Positions 1-14,440 of a stretch of 64,000 nt of DNA are shown here, in pieces. A program made the translations under genes and the position numbers. The stretch's first letter is position 1; each line of letters starts with the position of its first letter. The stretch is taken from assembly GCA_033063855.1 (NCBI GenBank), contig CP093831.1:4278001-4342000 (forward strand), given 5' to 3'. A model generated the notes under the pieces. The model was not told where the DNA came from. It made no database searches and was given only the letters and a program-made list of their open reading frames with translations. This DNA comes from Smittia aterrima. Taxonomy: Eukaryota > Arthropoda > Insecta > Diptera > Chironomidae.

Positions 1-1617
1 AAAGGAGAAGCAAGCAAGAAAACACCAACACAGAGCTACCAGCATTTCTCGATGCCATTAACATTCCAACATTTACATTACGTTGCACAACATTAGCGAA
101 CATTGAGTTTTCCTTGTTTAGTCATCCCTCACACGAGTTTAAAGCTTCCACCTACACAATCATCAAGAGTCAGTGAAAGTTTTTATTTTCCCTTCAAGAG
201 CGTCCCTGGAACTTGCGAGCAGTAAAAAGTGAAATGAATGAAAGTTTTTCGCCGAAGCAAGATGATGATGGAACATAAATCAACGACAGATTCTTCGCTT
301 CTTCCAGCGTGGTGTTATATCATTGTCGCGGGGAATTCTTTCGCGTCTACAAACAAAGTTTAATGTCTGATTGAATTGTTTTCGGCCTTTTTAAGCATCA
401 GCGACCTTTCGCAAATTACTTTTCAATGAGAGTTCTCTACATCAAGCATGCGAGAGAGTGCGCCGCCCGTCAAGTTCAAAACCCTTTGCGTTGAGAGGAG
501 GAAAAAGGTTTTACTTCCATTTATGTCGATTCTGCTGCCTGCGATCGTCAGCGACGCACAATATTTCTTCTCCCTCAAGCGCTCACTCTCTCGTTCGACT
601 GTGTATGTCAATGTCAAAGACCCCAGTCAATGTTTTGTGTCAATTTTGCAGTCACAACGTGGTTGGAATACGTTTTAGGCTTTCGCCTTGTTGTTGCTCC
701 TTCTGTTCAGTCGTGCTTTCACCCCCAAAAACAAGAAGAAAAGGAGAGAGCATGGGGCGGAACCTTCACAAGCCCAGACATTTCCCATAAAAATCAGTCG
801 CTTTCTCGAGAGTTCGCAAGAAAAACTTTTCCGTTTCTTTCCTTCTGCTCTCTTGTTATCAGAAAGATATAAAGATTTCTTTTTCTCCTCGTCACTCTTG
901 AAACGAGAGAGAAAGGAATAAACTTTTATCAACGTCTCTCAAGCGAAGAGCCGGCGTTTTTATTGTTTATGCGTCACTCCCACAACCTTCCCAAATAAAC
1001 AAGAATTCTACCTAAAAATGTCTAGTGCGTAGGATATAAAACCTTTGACGTCCTTTCCTTTCTGTATTTGAATAAAAGATTTCAAATTCCTGAAAGTATC
1101 ATTAATCTCTCCTCGACTCGTTTCAAAGTTTTTGGGAAAATCCAATTGCGATGTGAGTGTGTGAGTGCGCGTGGCTGCGTGAAAAGCGAAAGGGAAACAA
1201 ACTTTTAAATGGAAGTAAAAAGCTATTTTTGAGTGTGACGGAGAAAAAAGTGCCTGACCTACGTCAAAACTTCCACAAAACCATCCCAAACACACACCAA
1301 TGCTCACGAGTTTATTGTTCTATTGAATTTTCTTTACTTTTCATTCGAATCTCTCTCTCCCTCCCTCACATACAAAGCGTCTCCAATGTTTTTCCGTTTC
1401 TCGTCTCATCCGTTAGTCCTTTCTATGATGAGAGCTTTTGCTAAGCTTGCAAAGCTTTTCTAAGAATTTTCATCATGACGATGCTTTGCCGCAGCCTTTT
1501 GTTGCTAAAAATTTCCTCTTCAAAGCTTTTCATCCAACGATCTGACAGCCAAACAATGGCTTTGAATATATTCAAGCTCTAGAATTACTCAACGCTTTGA
1601 AACTTATTATATAAATC
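1..1617. other. Non-coding stretch, possible 5' region
   Basis: I see no convincing coding exon here. Short open frames at 423-932 have no family resemblance and overlap one another on both strands. The first 250 bases are A/C-rich and could be a transcribed 5' exon, but no splice pair can be fixed. The stretch probably lies upstream of, or in a first intron of, the coactivator gene that starts coding at 15.7 kb. Confidence 0.4.
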
Positions 1618-1770
1618 ATGGTGATGATGCCTGGAAGACCGAAACGTCCACGCAAAATCGTTAAAAAGAAGTTCAATGTGAATATCCTCAGCCATGGGAG
1701 CTGCTCCACTACAAAAGCGTTGCGCATCGAAAGTGCCGCTATTTTCATGGCTCCGATAGTCAGTCAGTGA
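1618..1770 (+). other. 50-codon ORF with AT-hook-like basic motif
   Basis: An ATG at 1618 opens a 50-codon frame ending in TGA at 1768-1770. The N-terminus reads PGRPKRPRKIVKKK, which matches the Gly-Arg-Pro core of AT-hook DNA-binding motifs followed by basic residues. A TATATAA stretch lies directly before the ATG. No family is recognised for the remainder. It could be a short first coding exon spliced onward, a small peptide gene, or a chance frame. What is seen is the motif and the frame; function is not inferred. Confidence 0.25.
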
Positions 1771-3995
1771 AGCTGCTTGTGTGCCTCCCTCCTAACTCAC
1801 AGACACACACACACCGTCAGTGGATTCTTATTTTTTTTTTCGTCCAAGTTGAATACCCTCAGAAAATGTGAATACTCTAAGGCTATGTGGTTTCACGAGA
1901 AGGAATCTCTCTCCCTTTCTCTTTCTGTTTCATGGAAAATGATGAATTTTTCATCGTCGCAATACAGTCTCAGTGTACGTAACATTGACACGCATATACA
2001 CACAGAAAGAACGAGGCAAAAACTTAACGATTTCCCATCGCTCCGGTCGTTCACCTTTTCCCTTTTTTTTCGCTTTTGCCTGAAAGTGTGATTCAACTCT
2101 CAATTTCGCTAACGCTAAATGAACACATATCGATGGCATATGATGTAAAAGTGATTTTACTTTTCGCCAAGAAGCGACCGAAAGGATTACAGCAATTGCA
2201 TCACATTTTGAACTTCAAAAGTTTCTCACTGTTGTCCTTCAGTTCGGGAAAGTTCTGTCAAGGTGATTTCCTCGGCACAAACACAGTCTCCGTAAAACTT
2301 CATACGGTCGTTGGTTGACTAAGATTACAATCTCATTTCATCCCCGCCAACCTCAATTTTTTTTCTTCTCTCTCAGGATCTCTTATCTCGAGCTTTAGCG
2401 ACTAACTTGATTTTTATTAGAAAAGCGTTGGTGGGAGAAGGGTTTCTTCCACTTCATTGAAATGAATGAAAGGCGAGGGAGGAAAGTTTAACGAAGGAGT
2501 TGGCTTCTTCAACGTGTACAACCACACAACATAAAAATCAGAATCCAAGTGTGAGTTTCGCCTGAGCAGAAATTTGTAAACCTTAACCTAACCCAACACG
2601 AATTCAGCATTCCCATGCATCAATCCGGCGACGATTTCTTCGAAATGTCTCACTCTTGGGAGTTCAACGAAAAATAAAATCGCCTCGATACTTTAAATCA
2701 GCAGAAAATAATTATATCTCGATTCATCATCGCGGCTGCGATTCATTCCTTAATGAAAGCTTGCAATAAAAATGCTTTTTATGGTCACTTCGGGTGGGCT
2801 CTCACTTTGTTATTTACAGTTTCGTGATCGTAAACAACAATTGAATTTGCTGCTCTTCTTGTTACTTTGAAATTTATAGAATTCCATCCCACGGAAAAGT
2901 CTTCAACTGCATTTCTCGCGCTTCAATATGAATAAATATTTTTTTTTGTTTGTAGCGAAACGAGAATGATAAATTGTGCAAGGATGTAAAAATTAATCAA
3001 GCTCCTCTTTGTCATGTTGGCATTGATATTTCACAAAAGTAGCAGTCGAGTGGTTGGGGCAGGTCGTGCGTTGATCAAAAGTCCGGATGATATCTGAAGC
3101 AGAACACAATCTGTCCGTGCGACAGATGAGATGCAATGCCATAATGTGAAGATTTGCGCGAGAGAAAATGGCAAAGGCAATTAAAATTGAAAAATGAGCT
3201 TGGCCCGAAACAGCTTCTCCACAGAAGATTCTCGAAAGCAAAAAAATGTTATTTTAAAAATTATTGAAAGTGTGTCAATGGATCAACGTCTGACAAATGA
3301 TCATTCATCCGGCCGGCTCTTCATCTGTCTCCACATCATCGCCGTACTGCTTGAAACTTCTCGGAATGAGTCACGTGAGATTGACGACGTCACGAGTGCG
3401 AACCAATTCATCGCACTCTAGGGCTGGTTCAACGATCTGTGCACAACCTGAAAAAGTATCGTGAATACACATAACCGAAAACAAAAAAGGCAGCAGAAAA
3501 AAAAAGCTGCGAAGAGCTTCACCCTCAGCCTAAGGTGCTTGACACCATTTGACCTTATCGTTGGACTCCCCCGTCATCAGCTGGCAAAGCTAGAAAATCG
3601 TCAAATCATTTTCAAGTCTAACTCATCAAATTTGCATCGACTCCGATTCTGTTTCGTTTCTCGTTTCTGGAAGTTGTTGTTCAAGGAATGTTGTTCGGTG
3701 TTGTTTTCGCGCGACTCTCTTGTCACATGCGAGGTTCGATGAACCAAGCAATAATGAAGTTTTTTCCTTTCGTTTCGACAATCAACGCGCAATTGTGTGC
3801 TGCCGCTTGTTTCATCATCGCACTGTTTTATTTTATATTTTCGGCGTAGTATCAACAGAGACCAACAAAAAGTGGTTCTTAAACTCTCGTTTGCGAGTCT
3901 TCCTCTTCACTTGTGTGGGTAAATATTGGCCTTGCTGGGCTGATGGAATTAAAAAAGTCATCTCTGCACAGTCACTCGCTTGCGAAGCTCTCGCG

Positions 3996-4003
3996 TGACG
4001 TCA
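3996..4003. promoter_or_regulatory. CRE-type palindrome TGACGTCA
   Basis: A perfect TGACGTCA octamer, the classical site for CREB/ATF-type bZIP factors. About 620 bp upstream, near 3371-3395, are a TCACGTGA E-box palindrome and a GACGTCAC site. Occupancy is inference only. Confidence 0.3.
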
Positions 4004-7000
4004 TGGCGGTGGGATAATTTATCAAGACAAGCTTTATCGAGCGAACAAATTACGTTGCGAGCTCGATCGAATGGAAAATTGTGCAAATCCAGTGGACATT
4101 ACATTGCAAACGAATTCAAAGTCTGACATGTGTTTGCTGTAAAACCAAATGAGTCTCGAAGCTAATCTAATCGCATCGATTATATTTTTTCCTATTGTGC
4201 TTATCGCTCACCGCTTCGTTGATAAGAAACGAATTTTAAATTGCGGCTAGAGAAGTTTGGAAAAATATTTCACATGTGGCTGAGGGCAATGACATTGAAA
4301 ACAACGTCAAATAAGCAAGTACAAGGAAGATATAACAAAACAACTGAATTGACGCTAGCGGTTTTTGAAATGAAAGATGACTCGAACGAAATAAATTTTC
4401 ATGTCATCTTATCAATAAAATTGTTTTGACAATGCATCGTTTGATGCGAAAGAAGTAGAAACCTTTTTCATTGCAACTGATTTGAGTTGACTTCATCGAA
4501 ACCAGAATGATGATCCCCTATCGCATTCCATTCGAATGGCGTAAGAAGAATTTTCTTCTTCAAACAGAGGAAGATGAACTTGCTGGAAAATTCAATAAAT
4601 TCGCTCACAAGGAAAAGAAAGAAATTGTCTCTGGCGCAAAACAAACGAACAACACTTGCACAAATTTATTGCTAACGTTTCTCTTTCTGATATAAATTTT
4701 AGACGCTTCGCTTTAATTTTAAATTACAAATAAATTATTTATGTGTCACTTTTCATTTCTTGCTTCTGTGCATTTATTTCTTCCTCTCCCGACGTCTTGC
4801 TTCGGAAGTTTTACGAGAAGCTGTGCTTTCAAACGATTTCCGAGGGGAGCGGAATCAGTTTATGAAGATTAAGTCGAGAAAGCCAAAGGCACTCGAGATT
4901 ATTCCGAGGAAAATGACTTTTTCTCGATAAGCTGAGAAGGATTTTTGTTTTGCGAAAAGCGAAAGACTGGGACAAAAAAAAATTGAAGAAGATTTATTTA
5001 AGGCTTTCTCGCCAAGGAGCAAGCCCAAAGCTCGTAAAGCATTTTTATGGCTTTCGATGATAAACCATTTGGTAATTTATGAGACGATACGAGTTCTACG
5101 AACAGACCCTCAACAATAATCTCTCAGACAGCAACAATGTTGAGTATAGTTTGGCACAAGAAGAAGATCGCTAACAATTTATGACAAATACGAGGATGAG
5201 ATGGCGATTTAAGTTGTGCATTTGCATCTAATGACATCGCTGTTGGCAGCCCGAGACGACATGGCGAATGAATGTTTTGTTCGAGAAGCAAAAAAAAATC
5301 ATAACACACGCGTGCATAAATCTCGATTTTTTTATGCCATCGCACTGTCGTTACACACATTTTGCAGTTGGAGCATAATTTATGGATGTGTTTGCACCGC
5401 TTTTTCTTCCTAGCGACACATTTCACTTTGAGAACGAGAGCAGCGCAAAGACTTTTCCTTCAGTAGCGAACATGGAATTTGAAAAATTGCGAACGGGAGA
5501 TCATAAATTAAAGCGAAAAGCGAAAAAAAATCCCATTAAGAGACGTTTATCAGCTTCATGGAAATGGTTTTAGTCTTGAGCCAATTATGAGATCAAAATA
5601 ATGAAGGAAATGGCGACATCGGGATTCCAATCTCTTTCTTTTGCATTTTCTTGCGTTTTGAAATCAGCAAACTTCTCTCATCCATTGTTTCCTTCTCTTC
5701 GCCAAAAAGAATAACAAAACATAAATTTTGGTCTTATGGCAACATGTTCCGTCTAATTAACTGTCAATTTAATTTAAATTACCATATGCAACTCCCTCGG
5801 ATCGACGGATCTGTTTTAATAACCAAATTATTTTTATCCTCGCGAAAGACAGAAAGGAAGCAAGCCAGAACGTTGCTAGCTTTGATTCAAAGCCTTTGAA
5901 AACAACGATACTGAAGAATCATCCCTGCGTGACTTTTCCTCGCTCAACTCAAGAGCGATTAGTGAGCTGAGCTATAATTCTCAAATTTTTCATTTATATT
6001 TTTATTACATTCTTTTCATTTCGCAATTCATTAAGCAATCCGATCTCAGTCTCGTTTACGAGTTTTTCATCGCATGCATTATGAGTTTGGGGCAGAGGAA
6101 AAAAACATCATCGTCGAATTATAAATTTCATTTTAAACTTTATGGATGAGAAGAATTAGTTTTCTTCTTCCTCTCGGCGTATTTGAGTTTGTTTCTGGAT
6201 TCCCTATTCCACGTCGGTTAGCGTTGTTGTCGATTTCTTTCCATGGTCGTCACACATTCAACTTGATTTCGGTTGTTTAAAGAAGAAGGATAACGTGGAA
6301 AGAGCAAAGCGAAGAAGGCACCGGCAAGACGACGGTAAAGAAGAGTGAATACCTCTCAGTGGAAGTTCCATTCGAAAGATTCATTTCGTGTATGTCTTGC
6401 GTTGTTTGTTGTTGTTGATTTCGCTGTGCATAAGATGTAAAACATCTGCTGTTAAAATATCTTGTAATGTGCCTTGGCTCTCTTTCCTATTTTTTTTCTC
6501 CTCGATTTGTTTTATATTTTGCTGCCACTTTTTTAATGTTTTTTAAGTCGATTCTGATTCATCGAATAACAAGAAGTCAGGATGTGGTGTCAGAGGATCG
6601 TTTGCTTTGTAATCTCTCACTTAACGATTGAGTTGTGTTTAGAGCAATATTCAAATACAACTCATGCTTCCTTCTCAGCATTTTTAAGAACAAAAAAATA
6701 TTTTTATTAAAGCAAAGGAAAAGAAGAAAACCGTTCACAATCCCTTGCGCATGAAATAATGAAGCATTTGGGGTTTTCATTGCAGTTGAACAATTTGCAT
6801 TCGTTTCTCGTTTAACAAGATTGCATTCTGGAAAATTGCATTTTACGAACCGTTTATCCCTTTTCGTGTGTGTGACCGAAGGATATCGTGACCGTTTTCC
6901 TCTAACTTTTCACGTAATTTTTAAATGAAACCTTCTGGGAACAAGAAAACTGGATCAAGCATCTGAGCTCTTTCTCGTAAACAAAATTCTTGTTTAATAT

Positions 7001-10000
7001 TTAATCATTGCTAACGTTATTTACATGAAAGAACCCAAATACAGACGCTCGAGAGGAAAAACCTCATTTTGAGAGTTTGGCTTGGTTTGGCTTTTAGTCC
7101 TTTCCAGACCACACAAGACAAGAAAGTGTCAGGAGAATTAGACGAACCGCGGATCAAATTTCAAATCGTCTAATCAAACTGAAATTCACGCATGATGAAT
7201 TTTGAGTGGCTGCGATGTTAGTTGGGAACTTAGGCTAACGTCTCATTCACAAGCAGCTTTCCCTTCATAACAAAATTCAATTTCCATGCTTCTTCGTTTT
7301 CATTTATTTTTTCTCATTAAGGGAAACAATTAAGCTTGATGAGACGTGGATTCTGGTTTAGATGCGAGAAATATTAACAACGTAGTTGCCGATTAAAACT
7401 CGTTCAACTCTCATTGATGCTAATTGAGTCTTTAGACTCGACCGAGAGAGTAGAAGCATAAAATTCGATCAGAAAACTGAACGAATCTAACGTCGATTGT
7501 GAATTATTACTGAACTTTTCTCACAAGAAACAATTTACAATTTAAAGTTTTCTTTCATTCGTTCAGCTTTGGAACATCGATTGATCGACGAATGAATAAT
7601 TGATTTCGTGTGATTTTTTATTTTATTTTATTTCGGGTTGTTTGATACAGTAAAGCGGCTTCAATGTTCGATATAAATTTTAATTGGATTTTTTTCTTCT
7701 CTCCATCGCAAACATCAGCAGCTTACGTGGAATCGCGAATGAGCGAATTTAATTGAAATTTGTCCTTGAACTTTGTGATTTATTCGATTGAAAGATGTTT
7801 GCTCTCAAAACTCTTCTCGTTTGATTCTTTCAAGAGCAGATTTCGTAGATTATTTTGATGGAATCACAAGAGATTTGTTAGCGATTAGTGAACGCCAAAA
7901 CCGTCCGACAGTCGAAAGACGGAACGTGAATCTGACGGGAAAATCCCCAAACATGCAATTGATTTCAAAACTTTGCGAAATGCGTCACGAGCGAAGAATA
8001 ATCTGGCCAGAAAAGTTTCCGCGCTTTTGAACTTGTAAGTTTGTTGACCTTCAATTTACTTACACATATAGCCTCGACTCGAATTGTATCGATATCGACC
8101 GCTGGCCCACCAAAGAGAAGAGAAAAACTTCTCCCAAGTTCGTTTTAACAGGAAAATTCGTTCGTGTTTTCTTCTCCTCGCCCTCAAAACTTCTTTGTGT
8201 TTGTGAGAGAAGAGCTAGCCACGAAAAAATGATTTCTGACGATTTGCCGTTGAATAAAGTTTGATAATAGCAATACAAACGCAACTGCTTGTTTTCTCGA
8301 TTCCTGCTTTTGCGTCGAACTTTAAAAAGAGTTCAAACATTTTCTTCCTAATTTCATTTGAGGCAAAAGACTTTAAAAAAAGCTTACGAGCAGTCAAGCG
8401 ACATCTGCAGGAACCCGATATGGCTTTTCGATTGTCGCGTCTAGCGAACGGAAATCTTATTCGTTATCTTAAGAATTTCGCCACGTTCACGACCCTATAA
8501 ACATTCGTGACCGATTCAGGCATAAATATAAGCGTCTCAAGCGTTCTCTTCGTTATTGGACAATCTTTGACGATGAGAAAAACTTTTCCTGCTTTGCATA
8601 TAAAAATCTTGTTAGAGGGAAAACTCTCACTCTGCATCGATGAAATATTCACATGACGCTTTGCTTCGCATCAGAGGAAGGAAAAGTTTTCACCCAAACC
8701 GAATGAGCTGAAGCAGAAGTTGATTGCATGGACGTTTTGAATAAACTTACGAGAAGGTTCCAAAGTATCGATAAGAAAACGGAAAATTGTGTCTTGAAAC
8801 TTTCCGCCCGGGCGTCATGTGATTTTGATCGTTATTAATCGTTTGGGTCGTTGTTCGTGAAGAAATCGGTTTTGTTTGTTGCACGTCATCGCTGCTGTGT
8901 CTCGTCTTGAGTCAATCGGCTCCAGAGTCAAGCATAGAAAGTCGAATCCATTTCTCTTTCGTGATCTTCAAATTCACACATCGCCGTGAGGGGAGAGAAC
9001 AAAGAGCTAAGAAGAAATCAACGATAGAAACTTGTTGTGTTGCAGGATAAGCAACAACGCTTTTATAGGCTTTTAAGACGAAAATTGAAATGTGTATGGA
9101 AGCAAAGAGTCGTGGCGCATAGTCTTTGCTCTCGAAATATTCATTTTTATTTTTATGGCTCCGAGACGGCATAAAACGAAATGAATACACTGCGTCTAGA
9201 GATTCTCAACCCTTCGCTCGTAGGAAAATAAAACTTATGAGAACGTTATTTTTTCCGGCTTTCGAGAATCATCATGTGTGATATTATTAAATTCTCTTTC
9301 TCTTCTTTCTCATCTTTTCGCTGTTGTGTTTAGTTTAGTCTGTGATGTGTCTAGGCGAATGATATTCAAATCATGTGAGAAAGACTGACTTACTTAATAA
9401 GAAAGCCGTTGAGTCTCAAACTGACGATGAAGCTTATTGTTCTTAGATAAATTGGATTTCTAGGCTGCTCTCGCTAGAATTGCAACTTGAACTTGATAAT
9501 AATGGAGAAGATGAATTCCACTCCATTTCTATTTTTGCTGTTCGAGTCAACGAATCGGAAAAGACTTCTTGGCTGGTTAGTTTCTTGTTTCTCAAGCCAT
9601 CACGAATGAGAGTTTCATAAAGAAAAAAAAACAACCTTTCTCGTTTAACCATCTGCAAAATGGATTTCGTGCTCTCGAGAATGCTTGGTGATGCTGGGAA
9701 TTAATGAGACATGGAGGATGGAGCCGACGGAAGATTGTTAAATATTTATCAAGAGGAGCGTTAAAGTGTCGTTAATATTTGAAGTCTATGACATCCTTCC
9801 AGTCTCGGTCATAACTTTCCGAACTTTACGATCTCAAAAAAAGAATTGTTGATTTTCTTTTCGAGCAAACTTTTCTAATCAAACCTTCGTTTCTGATGTC
9901 GTTCTAATCCTTAAACACTTGACAACTGGTCACTGTTGACTCGAATCCGAATGCAAATTTAATGACATTTGAGATCATTGTTGAAAACGAAGGAAAATGA

Positions 10001-13000
10001 CTCTCTTAGGATCAATAATGTTTCATAACCCAGGGAGCAACAGAGCGACGAGGTTTTCCACGACTTGGTCGGATGGAAAGTTGAGAAAAATTAAAATTTA
10101 TATTTCAATGATTAAAGAAATTTATGAGCTTTATAATGGAAAAAAGCTGTCGACAGTTTGGTGAGGGGGTTTATGAGAAATGTTTTTCGAAGAAGCAAGG
10201 AAAACTATTCACCGCATTTTTCAAACAAATTCTGTTTTATCGCTCGTACGAGTCAAAGCTATTAGGGAAGAGAAAAAATATAAAAGTCGAAAAAAGCTTT
10301 GAGTTTGTGACATCCTCGCTGTTTGAGTCCAGAAATATTTCGTAGAAAACTATCACAATGATATTAATTTGCGTACCGAAAGAGAGAGCGATACTTGTTT
10401 CGTTTTTTTGTGTGAGTTGTCGAGGGACAGCTCAGTTTCAGTGAGGAATGGTTGTTTAATTAGAGGGAAACATCGAATGAATGAGGGCGAAAAGAAAAGA
10501 CGAACTGGCGAATTGTGTCATGGTGTAAAGGAAACGAACGAAGTTATCTAATTAGCATAATTGTTAATTGGATTGAATAAAACTGAAAGTAACTGAAACC
10601 TCTTAAAGCTTCTTTGTCTTCGACTACATCAGTAAGCCACTCAAAACATTCGTTTTCGTTGGAATTCCATTAGAGCTCAATAAAACTCAAATTGCGGTTT
10701 AACTCGACGATTCGTTTGCAGCCACAAAACCTCATAAAAGCAATTCCATCCGCATCATTACTCGTCACACGAAAATAAAAGTTTCGCGAGGTGCTGGAAT
10801 TGAATTGGGTCAAACGCGAGATTGCTAAAGCTTCACCAAACACCAAACAATGAAAGAGCGCGCCGAAAATTTTGTTTCATTATTTGAATGACGAATTCAT
10901 GATTTCCCTTTTTCGGTCCGAGGGCGCTTTGTACACAATGTGTCAAGTCGACGTTCCAAACACTATAAAATGTGTGATCTATGAGTCAATTGTGTTGCCA
11001 CACTCGCTAAAGCTTTCGAAGTGAAAAAAAAACGAAATTTATGCGTAAAATAGAAATCAAGAGTGGAGAGTTTCAAGTCTGATTTATTCGCTTAAACATT
11101 TCGTCGAAGGTTCGTTATGCAACGGCAGCTGTTCACTTTAATAGCAATCAAATGCATTCAATCGTCTAATCCTTGATTTTGAAAACCATTTCCTTGACGT
11201 TGGTCGAAGCCATGGCTCAAGCTGCAATTTTCTAATTGAAAAACTATGTAAACCTCGAAGAATGATACGGGCTAAGTAAGTTGCGGGTTGTGTGTTGTCA
11301 AAATGGCGTTAACCGAGTCGAAAGTTTATCGATAAGAAGCGACGATGTCTCAACGAATCATGCAAAATATGTTTTTATGGATATGTAAATGGAACTCGTT
11401 TCATTCTTCGTTAAGTCTTCTCAAGCAACAAGGCGCGAGCTTCATTTAGGTTATCTAACGATGCAAATGTTTTATTGTCAAGCGACGACTTTTTTTTTTG
11501 CTGCTTGTTGGCTGATAAGTAAGCAAAAGAAGAAAATGGGGCGCATGGAAATTGTGTTTTTGGTAAAACAGCGTCTCAAACAGAGTTCGTTAGTTCCAAG
11601 TGACTAAATAAAGAGTGCTCTGCTATCACTTCAATCTTTTGACAGCACAATCTGGTAAAGTCTGATGACTGCATCATCGAAAAAAATTTCACTTTTTATA
11701 TTGAATACTTGCTGATTACTTTACAGACTATTTTTAGATGGAAGAAGCGAAAATATGACGATTCTCCTTCGAGCAATGTAAACACACGAAGTCTCATGAA
11801 CTTTCGTTGCTTGTAGTTGTAGCTGATTGCAGTTCGTTCGTTTTGCGTTCGAGATGATTAAGATTTTTCCTCTCGAGTTTCATTAGCGACTCGCGGAAAT
11901 TAGTGGAGGAACCGCCGCGTGCGAAATTGTGCGTGTGAGTGGCATGTGTGCGTTGGAAGTGACCTACATTCCACTAACCGTGTGCAATCTTATTTGTTGT
12001 CTCTCGACAGAGTCAGAAGAAGACAAAAAGAAACGTGTTGAGACTTTTTTTTTCGCAATCGAACTAAAGTCGATTCCGATCTAACTTTGAGCGGTGCGTG
12101 TCTGCTAAGTTACTCGCGATAGTGTTTGTTAGTATCTCTCGCGCTCTTCCAACACGGCTTTTCATCATTGACCCGAATTCGTCGTTTCGAGAGACTTTAC
12201 TGCCTGTGTCTGTGAAGGAGAAGAGATGAAAAAATTCGCATTTGAAATTCCGCTATAATTATTCAGTTCGTAGCCGTTTTTGGGGAGACTTTTCATTAGC
12301 TCGTGTGAGATAGAGCCTTGGCAAAACACATTTGTTAGTGAAATATTGCGTGATTGCTTTCGAAGGTAACGGCGAACATCGAATCGGAACGATCTGCTTC
12401 CGAAAATCGCAACTAATTAACAAATCTTTAACTTATCTCAACGTCTCTGAAAATATATTTCCGAATAAAGAGCAGAGCGTTTGATTGCGCAATGAGTTCA
12501 GTGCGGAGAGCAATTCACGGATGCACAAGTGTGTCCCCATCTTTGAAGTAAACAAGATTAGAGATAAGGGGGGTCGTCTGAAGATTTCATCAAACGGAAT
12601 GAAACAAACGTCTTCGCAACGTCCAATGTCAAGGATAGTCGAGTGAGTTGTGTTTGCGCTTTAGCATTGATCTAATAAACTAGTAAAACGAGAATATTAC
12701 AAGTGCAGCGATTGTGTGGCGTGCCAAGGAAAACTCTGATTATTTTCGCTAAGCATGTGCACGAATGAATTTTCTTCCCCATTGTCTTCGTCTGTGTCAT
12801 TAAATAAATTTCCGCAAAGCAACAAAAATTCACCTGAGACTGTGTGCGTTGATTGCCCAATAAATCAAAACGACTTCTGCTTCTTTCTTTCTAAAAAGTG
12901 AAATTGGCATCGCTCACTTTCATTTTCAAAACGTCGCCTGAGTTTGACGTGGACGAGAGTCGCGGAAATTAAGTCTTCAATGAGATATGACGAGCGACTT

Positions 13001-14432
13001 GTGAACGAGACTCAATCTTTCATCTAAATCACATGCAGACTCGCTCACTTCTCTTTGATCACAGTCGAACAGTAGGAATCATCGACATGATGTAATAATA
13101 TCTTTTGCTGTCGGCTTTCAATTTCTATTTCTCGTTTTATGCGAGGTAATGTCTTCAGTCTCCTTAGATTCCTCGCCCTCCTAAATCAATGAGAGCTTTC
13201 CGCCTCCAACAGAAAATGAAACAAGAAACTTTTCGCATTCCCTTTCCTTTCTCCGATAATAACTTCTTGTTGTCTGAAGCTTCTCATTCCCGCTCTTGTC
13301 TTGAGCAAAAAGGAATCTACGAAGGCTCATAAAAAATATATTATTTCCGTTTTAATATCAATTTGCCTTTGCCTCGAATGTGTTTTCCTTCATGGCGAAG
13401 TTCCTCGTCGAGTTCTTCTTCATCTTCCATTCCGAAAATTGCTTGCTGAATTTAAGTGATTCGTCTCGGAAAAGATTTTCTTTTGCTTGTGTGTGGGAGG
13501 TTGGGCGACAGTAAAGCAAACGGTAAGAGGGAGACTGATAACACGACGACGGTCGTGAAGTTTCATTGACGTGTTTTGTCAGCTAATTTCTTAAGTCTTC
13601 ATTACAAACAGCGGCTGCGAAGAAAACGATAAAGACGACAATAAATCTCGTCGTTTTAATGACGCAATTAAATGTTTATAACTTACTTGCAAATGCAGTT
13701 TTTTGTTTCTGTGAAGCCTTCGACATCTAACGTTACATAACGACTTGTGTCGATTACTTCTTTGCCTTATGCTTTGCGATTCCGCCGACTGATGTTGCAT
13801 GCAACCTGAAAAAAAAGGCCTCGTCTTGTGTGAGTGTATACTTTGCTCTAAGGAAATTTCCACGTTGTATATGAAAAGCATTCGGTGACTCTGACCCACT
13901 GACACAATTTACTTTCAATGATTATCGTGCACACTCAGAGAATTCGCGAGTGAGGCGTCTCGATTGCGGCCCAAACAACGTGTTTATATGTGCGAGGGAA
14001 AACTAAATTTACTTTTAACGACTCACCCAAACAATAAGAATTCAATGCAAAGGTGAAATTGGATTACGCATTGTGGCGTCATCCGGATTGCTAACGCGTG
14101 GCATGGCATTACATGCTGTCGGAAACTTTCACTTTACCAATTTCCATTTCACCGTCTATCGAATATTCGCGATTTGCATAAAAGGTTTTCTAAGCCATTA
14201 ATTTTATTGAAAGCTCGCTCTTTTCTTTTTATTTTGGAAACAGAATTGTTACATCACGATGGCTGTAACTCCTTCTCGCTGTCTCGTTTAATTTCCTGAT
14301 TGTCAGCAGGTGCATTGATCGAAAGCAAGCCAAACTTTATCCGCAGTCTTATCTTATCTTAAAAAATTAAGGTTTATTGGAACAAGCCGACTTACACGTT
14401 TTGTTTCCTTGTGGCCGATTTCAATTGATATG

Positions 14433-14440
14433 TGACGTCA
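14433..14440. promoter_or_regulatory. CRE-type palindrome TGACGTCA
   Basis: A second perfect TGACGTCA octamer, about 1.26 kb upstream of the first recognisable taiman coding exon. An 8-mer palindrome is expected about once per 65 kb in random DNA, so the pair is only mildly unusual. Function is unproven. Confidence 0.25.

Noticed and set aside
448..932. Overlapping open frames on both strands near the left end
   Set aside because: Low-complexity Ser/Arg/Phe-rich translations, several frames open at once, no domain or splice context.
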